Shown piece after piece: positions 57,014 through 64,000 of a stretch of 64,000 nt of DNA (its first letter is position 1; every line of letters begins with the position of its first letter). The DNA is taken from positions 248,001 through 312,000 of the forward strand of contig JAACJK010000001.1 of NCBI GenBank assembly GCA_013368325.1. Reading direction: 5' to 3'. Position numbers and translations under genes: made by a program. Under the pieces are notes generated by a model that had not been told where the DNA came from, made no database searches, and saw nothing but the letters and a program-made list of their open reading frames with translations. Source of the stretch: Ephemerocybe angulata (lineage: Eukaryota > Basidiomycota > Agaricomycetes > Agaricales > Psathyrellaceae).

Positions 57014-59944
57014 ATGCGAGAATCAAATCACTGTTTTCCTGGCCAGAATAAGGCTTGCGTCTGTATAAACACCCAAATGTATGACAGACGAGGTATAATA
57101 CGTCCACAAATTTCTTCGGAATTCTTCTGAATTTCTGGCAATTTTCAGCCCTCGACACCGCGGCGCCGCTGCCACTGTTCAACTCCCTCACGCATCTCGT
57201 CTATCTGACGTCGACATCACCGCGGATTCGAGAAATAATGACTCAAGACGGTGGCCTAGAGAGGATGGTGCGCATGCTGCACGACTATTGCATGGCGCCG
57301 CCGCCTCCAGAGAACCCAGCCATGATCTACGGTCTGACTCCACCCAACGCCCGACCATCCAAGCCGACCCCAACATTGAACCCAACATCGTTCGACAAGC
57401 ATGCCGCATACCGCTTCTCTCTCGCATTCCAGTGTGTGGTGAACGTAGGGGTTAGGGGGAGCGAGCAGATCAGGACTCGTGTGGTGCAGGCCGGAACTTT
57501 GGATGTTGTTGGGTGCGTTCTCGAAGCATGGCTGGCCAGCAAAGGGTTCGCAGTCGGTCCGACGTCGAGTGTCTCAGGAGCTCCTAGAGAAACAAAGGAG
57601 CAACGGATGGCCAGGAAGACGGCTCAACTCGAACAACGGCAACGCGAGGAGGCCGCCCAACTCCAGCGAGCATTGCAGCGCCAGCTTCAGATGGGCCAGG
57701 CCCAGCAGCGTCAGGATGACTCGATGGACATCTCGCCGACACGGTCAGGGGGGACATCGTATGCTTCGACCCCGGGCGCGAACAGTGACAACGACCTGTC
57801 TGCCGACAACTCGATAGCAACCACACCCCTTGGATCGGGCACACCGACCGGTTCCGTCGTCATTCCCAGCCGAGATCGCTCTGGGACTCTCCTGGCTCGC
57901 CCCGCGACAAGCAGATCTCCAGCTCCTTCCGACACCTCAAGGGCAGAGACTGAAACCGAGGACGATGGGGACGTCGACATGGATCGCCCTCGTCGCCCCC
58001 ATCGAATATCGCGCGCAGAGGCTGCGAATGACGCAGATGCCCATATCATCATCAATCAGGCGGGAGGTGGCGTCGGAGATGTCGAAGTGGCTGGGGTCGA
58101 CGACGAGTTGGTATCATTGGAGGCGAACGACGACTTTGCGATGGGGGCTCCTCCAGGGGCCCCTGGCGCCATTACCGACGGACCGACAACAGGAGGACGA
58201 CGACGGAACACCGTCGACGCCCCGGACGTTACCCCTCGCGCCGGGTTCGTTGGACTGCCGGAACCCACGCCGACGATGCGTGTCACCCACACGCAGCCCA
58301 CACCGATCGTGCAACGCACGGCAACCATTCGCAATCGGACACACGACCCAGTCCCACCGCCCGGGGGACCGAGCCTCAGTGCCTTTGGGGCACGCAGCAA
58401 CAGCCACCATGCCCGAGACGCTGACTCGGGCCCTTATCGTGACGAGGATGTTCTCTTCGGCTTGCAGCTCCTTGCCTATCTCAGCAAGTACCCGCATGTC
58501 CGACAGGCTTTCTACAAACCCAGAACGAGTTTTCATCCCGCCACCGTTAACTACACCGGTGCTCGGTTTGGTAATTCAGTTCCGGTGCCACCACCCCCAT
58601 CGGCATTCTCCGCGCGCGAAAAGGAGAAGATGAAGGAGCAACCTGGCAGGTCTCGAGGGAAGGAGCGTGCGACTGCCTCTTCTTCAATACCGATCATCAC
58701 TTCTCCGCCCCAAACTCGGCAAACCAACGTTTTCTCACTCGTAGAGAGGTTTACATTCAAGCCCAATACGCTGGAAACGGAGGGGGCAGAGCCGACGGAG
58801 CCAACTGCACGAGCAGGGACGACAGCGACGACAGCGACGGTGGGGAAATCAGGTAAAGCAGGGACAACAGGAGCAACGGGGGTAACTGGGACAGCAGGAA
58901 CAGCAGGGGCGGCAGGGACAGCAGGGGCGGCGGGGGCGGCAGGGACAGCAGGGACAGCAGCAGGAACATCGGAGGAGAAGGACACGACTGAGGGTGAACA
59001 ATCCGCCGATGACCACCCCACACTTCCGCCAGAGATCCAGTACTGGGCTGGTGTCATCATGAGGAATGCGTGTCGGAAGGACGAGACGCGTGGTGGTATC
59101 CGACAATGTGCCAACAGTAAGTTCAACGCATAAATCCCTCGACCATTCTGATTCTGACATCACGACAGTGCTGTGTGGACGATGGGAGTCGTATCCTCGA
59201 GAATTCGCCAAGTGCAGAAGATGTAGGAAAGCAAAGTACTGCGGGAAGGAGTGCCAGAGCACGGCATGGAGCGAGGGTCATCGATTTTGGTGCAGCGCCA
59301 AAGATGCGGAGGAGGAGGGAGGGGACGGTTCTTCATCACATCGCAGCGAAGCAGGCTCGAGCTCGAGTATCCCCATATCGCAGAATGGTACACGCACGGC
59401 ACTTGCAGTCCCGACGGGAAGTAGGCGGGAGAGGGACCGCACGACTCGAGAACGGACGCGGTCCAATAGGACGGAGACCGAGTCGTCATCACGAAGGTCG
59501 GCAGCAGCTCCAGGGGCTCCCTCGTCCTCGTCCTCGACCTCCACGATCATTGCACCGCGCGCCGAAGCTGGAATGAGCCGCGACCGGACGGTCCAACCTA
59601 GCCACCCGCACTCCTCGCGGTCGTCAAGACCCTCGAGAACGATCACCGTGACGCAAGTCAATCCCGATCCGGCGACGACGAGCTTCGTGAGCTTTTCGGG
59701 GCACGCCCAGCAGCCTCAGATGCACATGCCGCCTTTCGGGCATCCCCAGGAAACTGGGTCAATCTTGGCGCGGAGAAGGGCGGAGACCATCACTCCCTCG
59801 TCTATGGCGGAGGGTTCGAGCATGTCAAGTCCTCATCGGAGGACTGGAGTGTCGGGTATGCCGACAAGGCCAACTTTTTCGTCCTATAGGTCGATGGAGG
59901 AGTCGACAATCTCTGACGACTCGTCAGATATGGTTCTGGGATGA
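57014..59944 (+). CDS. MYND-finger protein of the Mub1/SamB family
   Basis: Three exons (57014-57092, 57149-59116, 59169-59944) give 940 residues. The N-terminus, MRESNHCFP then MYDRRALDTAAPLPLFNSLT and SPRIREIMTQDGGLERMVRM, is typical of fungal SamB/Mub1, as is the helix before the finger (VIMRNACRKD). The MYND zinc finger spans about residues 684-725: C-x2-C spacing in AKCRRCRKAKYCGKECQ and WSEGHRFWC. In yeast Mub1 works with the Ubr2 ubiquitin ligase on Rpn4; in Aspergillus SamB affects growth and development. The middle is long, disordered, and includes a Gly-Thr-Ala/Gly-Ala-Ala triplet repeat (58850-58980). The C-terminus is Ser/Arg-rich. Confidence 0.92.
58850..58975 (+). repeat. Collagen-like Gly-X-X triplet repeat inside the MYND gene
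   Basis: About 40 codons of GGNGCN/GGNACA triplets encode repeated Gly-Thr-Ala, Gly-Ala-Ala and similar units. The DNA is a degenerate 9-base repeat (GGGACAGCA/GGGGCGGCA) that should vary in length between strains. Confidence 0.75.
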
Positions 59945-61585
59945 TGCTGCAACTTCACTCCGTTCTACTTCAACTGATGCAACTACCGATACATTCATTG
60001 ATCTCTACCATATCTTCTACTTCACGCACACTCCATGCACTTGTCCACGGGCACTCTTCTTCACTGTTCTATCCACTCCGCCTCATTCTGGTACGGCGTT
60101 GGTTAATTTCCATCCAGTACCAAGTTTTATGTATAATGACACATCGCATCCTTCAGAGCCCCTGGAGAGACATTAAGCTCTCCCAATACAATGTTGTATA
60201 CTATCTATCCGTTCACTCGTTGTTGCACTGGCGAATGATGTCAGGCACGCTTGAAGTTTGGTCTATCCCCCCAATCCAAACAGTCAAATGACTGCGAGCG
60301 CGGGTCTTTATGCCTCGACACCTAACCATGACAACGACAGTCCATGGACCATGATATTTGAATGATTCCTCAGGCCTCAACATGGTTGTCAAGAAAGGCG
60401 CATACGAGGTGAGGTGATATCGTTCTGGATGCCTTGGTCCAGCTAATTATAACAAACAGTTCGGCAGTTGCTTGCATAACTTCATAGAATTGCGATTCCT
60501 TTGAATCGGCCTGGATGATCTGTAATTTTACACCCGGCCATGTATATCAATCGTCAAGGTATGGTTCCATGGTCCGAATTGAATGCCTTTCTCACAGCTT
60601 CTGTAGATATCAGGCGCCCCTCTTGGGAACGAAAGGGAGGGTAAAGCTCGGACTAATGCGACACATTCCAATTGTCTGAAGTATCATGAGTTCGTGCGCC
60701 CGCCCGACGAAATCACCAGGTATATATGGCAGAAGCAGAACATAGTATGTGCCGTCGGTCTCATGATGATATCTCTCCAGCATCCACATGTCGTTGGAGC
60801 GATATTTCGCGTCACTTCACAGCTGGCCGGTCCATATCGTATCACGCCAAGAGGACGTCTGCTCAATTAAAGCCAAACGCTCATAGTTGACTGGACTCGA
60901 GTCGAAATCAATTCAATCATCGAAACCCGCTTCTACGCTGGCCCGACTGGTCCTGGAGGGTTGATCATGCTCCTGGGACCTGTCCGCCCAAAATAGGCGC
61001 CTGCAGATGATCTAGCTTGGTGGCGGCAGGACTGGCAGAGCCGGTACAGGCCAACCGAGATTCGTCTCCAGGGAAAAGCATAATCTCTTTTTAACCTCGA
61101 AAACCATCTCGACCCGTCGGGCTTGACGGGGTTTATCGCTTTCCGCTGGAGGAGATGATCTCGGCTCAGCACGGAGACGGGGCGACAAGACAAGACATAT
61201 CTCACGTTGCGAAGAGAGATATCACGAAGCCCTCGAAGCTACAAGCACACGTATGTTATTTATCATTCTGCATTCCCTCTAATCTCTTCCGAGCGGTTCT
61301 CATCGCGTCTGGCTATGCCTTCTATGTTCATGCGGAGCTTTGTACTCGTATCAAAGGCTGATGCGGCAGGGCTCTGGACGGCATGACCCCGCCCTTTCGT
61401 TGCGCGAGTCAGGGTGGACGGATGCTGTGACTGGTCACCAGTCTATGTCATCGACTTCTCATCTAAAGAAGTCAACGAAACACAATGGTCGTCTCGTTAC
61501 TACGCGGAATATCATGCGTCTCGAGACACCCGACCCTCGGTATTTGCTTGGATGTGACCATGCGAAGCGCTCTGGGATTCTAGGA
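59945..61585. other. Intergenic, nothing recognised
   Basis: About 1.6 kb of short motif-free frames between the MYND gene and the GH16 promoter. Confidence 0.5.
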
Positions 61586-61592
61586 TATAAGG
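61586..61592 (+). promoter_or_regulatory. TATA-like box of the GH16 gene
   Basis: TATAAGG, 88-94 bases upstream of the start codon at 61680. Confidence 0.5.
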
Positions 61593-61679
61593 TCTCCGGT
61601 GCCATGAAGAAGGAACCATCTTATTCCAGTTCCATATCTCATCCCGCCTTCGCAACGCTCCCTTCATTATAAGCCTATC

Positions 61680-63061
61680 ATGGTCAAATTCCACTCGCTC
61701 CTTACTTTCGTATCCGCGGTATGTCTGGCTAGTGTCACTAGCGTGCTCGCTGGGTCGTACACCCTGTCGGACAACATCGTCGGTCCCGCGTTCTTCGATG
61801 CCTTTGAATGGCAAGCCATCGGAGACCCCACCCACGGGAGAGTGTAAGTTCAGTCGACCAACTCAAAATATTTTCGTGGCAACTTACTCCCGCTTCTTCT
61901 AGCCAATATGTTGACCAGGCAACATCGAGAAGCCGCAACTTGACATACGCGTCTTCCAACAGCTTCGTCCTGAGGGCCGATTCCACAACCACGTTGTCGC
62001 CGTCCGGGCCCGGGCGCCAGTCCGTCAGGATCCGCACCAAGAAGACCTACCAAACACATGTCGCAGTGTAAGCTCGAGCCTACTGAGCCAAGCCCCTGCC
62101 ATCGGAGCTGAAGTTCCCTATTTCAGATTTGATGTTCGCCATATGCCTCAAGGATGCGGGTACGTACATGGGCTGCTTAGAGGGCGCGCACCCCTCATGT
62201 GCTAACACCATCAATAGTACCTGGCCAGCGATATGGGAGACCAACGAGAGCAACTGGCCCAACGGTGGTGAAATCGACATCGTAGAGGGCGTCAACGACC
62301 AAGCGCCCAACGCAGCCACCCTACACACCGCCGCAGGGTGCTCGATGCCCGCTTCCCGAACCCAAACTGGGTAAGCAACCATGGACCGTGGCAGCGCAGC
62401 AATTCGTGCCTAATGAGTTCCTTTCGTAGGACAAATGGACAACTCGACTGCGACACTGCGGTCAATGGCAACACTGGCTGCGGTGTAAGATTCACAGAGC
62501 CCAACAGCTACGGACCAGGCTTCAACAATAACGGAGGCGGATGGCTCGCGGTCGAACGAAACAACCAATTCATCAACGTCTGGTTCTGGCCTCGCAACAG
62601 TGGGAACGTCCCAGGTGATGTGAGGAACGCCATCTCTGGAGTCAACACGGATACTTGGGTCAGTTCCGTTCTCCTCACAATTCCTGTGCGGCTGCTGACT
62701 ACATGATCGTCGTCCGTCGCCAGGGAACCCCCTCCGCCAATTTCCCGAACACTTCTTGCGATATATCGAAGTTCTTCAACGCACATAACATTATCATCAA
62801 TCTTACTTTCTGTAAGTCTTTCATCCATCGTGATTGTTTTGCGATACCCTTGCTCATGACCCTTCAAGGCGGTGACTGGGCTGGCGGGGTGTACGGACAA
62901 TCCGGTTGCCCGAGTACTTGCGATGGTATGTGCCATTATATCTTCCATCGTCAGCAGCCACCAACTGATGCGCATATGACGCTGTAGATTTCGTGAACAA
63001 CAACCCTGCAGCATTCGCCAATGCATACTTCGATTTTGCCTCTCTTCGCGTTTATCAATAA
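61680..63061 (+). CDS. GH16 endoglucanase-type secreted hydrolase
   Basis: Eight exons (61680-61843, 61903-62067, 62127-62159, 62218-62370, 62430-62658, 62724-62811, 62869-62925, 62988-63061) give 320 residues. A signal peptide with a LLTFVSAVCLASVTSVLA core is followed by a single GH16 domain. The catalytic block is intact: WPNGGEIDIVEGVND, of the E-x-D-x-x-E type with nucleophile and acid/base Glu. Other family marks are TWPAIWE before it and GGGWLAVERNN and GGDWAGGVYGQSGCPSTC after it. The form resembles fungal enzymes acting on beta-1,3(4)-glucan or laminarin, either in wall remodelling or in digestion of foreign wall. No GPI signal or carbohydrate module follows the domain. Confidence 0.95.
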
Positions 63062-63409
63062 ACGTCGGATGTCGACTCAAGTTCGAGAGCGCCCATACTT
63101 CAACAGTAACATTATACCTAACTTATTCAAACTTCTTGTACTCAGTACTTTTATTGTGTATCTGAAACCAGACAGTCGCTGGAGGTCAGCCTATGACACA
63201 TCGTCTCATGTGCCCATGTCGCTACCGATAACTTAAGTACTCGTCCCAAACCCCTTGACACCTAAAGAGACGATAGGCGCCAACGGCGCTTATCTTGCCA
63301 AGGGCCACGTGGTGTCACAGGATGCTCGGGGATCGCCGATCATCTACCTTGCGCTCTATTCAGGGATCCAAACCGCGAACAACGGATTCGGCATCCCAAG
63401 CTTGACGCC
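63062..63409. other. Intergenic, nothing recognised
   Basis: About 350 bases between the GH16 stop and the guanine deaminase start; short, so 3' and 5' signals must lie here. Confidence 0.5.
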
Positions 63410-64000
63410 ATGCCTTCATACATATCAGGCACATTCGTGGATACCCCAGCACTCGGAGAACTCAAGTTCTACCAGGAGTACTTGCTAGGTCACCACCAAT
63501 AACATCTAATGCTTCTCCATCTGACGACCCATCCGTATCTGATACAGTTGTAAAGGAAGCTGGAGACATCGCGCACTTCGAACCATCCAGCTCTCCTGCA
63601 TCTGTCGCCCAGATCGCACTAGCTTCCCAAGCCGGAGAACCTGTATCACAGATCCCTGAAGGGAGCTTCCTGCTTCCAACTTTCTGCGACCTGCATCTCC
63701 ACGCTCCGCAGTTCCTCTATCAAGGAAATGGACTCGACTCGCCTCTCCTCGAATGGCTAGACAAGTATACCTACAAGGCTGAGGAGCGGCTTGACTCCGA
63801 TCCAGTTCTCGCGAAACGAGTGTATGATCGCCTTGCGAGACGTTTGCTCGAGCATGGCACCGGGGCGGTGTCGTTCTTTGGTACAATCAAGGCGCAGACG
63901 AAGTGCGTTCCCTCTCGACTGTTCTATCACTCCTTCGCCGGTTACTGATATCGATGGTACTTTCTATAAACACAGCGAGATCCTCGTGCAAAGCATGCTC
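63410..64000 (+). CDS. Guanine deaminase, N-terminal part (runs off the right edge)
   Basis: Exons 63410-63488, 63548-63902 and 63976 onward (open at the edge) encode about 153 residues. The start MPSYISGTFVDTPALGEL and the segment EYLLVVKEAGDIAHFEP across the first intron fit the small N-terminal beta domain. The metal-binding block LPTFCDLHLHAPQFLYQGNG contains the H-x-H of the amidohydrolase superfamily, followed by PLLEWLDKYTYKAEERL, the guanine deaminase signature. The enzyme turns guanine into xanthine and ammonia in cytosolic purine salvage and nitrogen supply. The remaining metal ligands lie outside the window. Confidence 0.93.

Noticed and set aside
1..64000. CRISPR arrays, tRNA or rRNA genes, bacterial operons
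   Set aside because: No regularly spaced repeats or recognisable RNA genes; spliced genes show this is fungal nuclear DNA.

Overview
The window is nuclear DNA from a filamentous basidiomycete, almost certainly an Agaricomycete. Genes are dense and cut by many 45-75 base GT-AG introns, and several families are typical of mushrooms: fungalysin M36 proteases, expansin-like double-psi barrels, GH79 and GH16 hydrolases, Mub1/SamB, and an RT-RNase H/tyrosine-recombinase retroelement. Nearly all gene models below were spliced by eye. For each I checked that exon phases add up and that the reading frame stays open end to end. Names rest on recalled family motifs, not on searches.

Layout. 0-4.6 kb is a retroelement wreck: a gag-like ORF with a CCCH finger leaves the left edge on the minus strand, then come three near-identical tandem copies of a 550-base repeat, an intact RT-RNase H ORF, and a tyrosine-recombinase ORF cut off after about 30 codons by a fourth piece of the same repeat. 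4.7-9.6 kb holds a 3' remnant and a full copy of an F-box-type gene, a class III aminotransferase fragment and a compact SRA-YDG (methylcytosine reader) gene. 10.6-28.2 kb is a secretome island with three M36 metalloproteases (one strongly divergent), two expansin-like proteins, a small secreted peptide and a Gly/Gln-rich disordered protein.

28.9-46 kb carries two diverged methionine-permease-type transporters flanking a GH79 pseudogene and a tiny dsRNA-binding-like protein, then a long disordered protein, an unknown 226-residue protein and a DHA2-type MFS exporter. 47-64 kb contains mitochondrial HSP10, a TEA/ATTS transcription factor, a Mub1/SamB MYND protein, a GH16 glucanase-like enzyme and the start of guanine deaminase. 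Long stretches between these (48-51.5, 53-57 and 60-61.6 kb) show nothing I can support.

The secreted proteases, expansin-like proteins and glucan hydrolases fit extracellular attack on plant or fungal wall and protein, with amino-acid permeases taking up products; that link is inference from content, since fungal neighbours are not operons. I found no clear multi-gene novel system. The most unusual items are the stand-alone SRA protein, the C-terminal Cys motif duplicated in one expansin-like protein, the mini dsRBD-like protein and the repeat-riddled retroelement.
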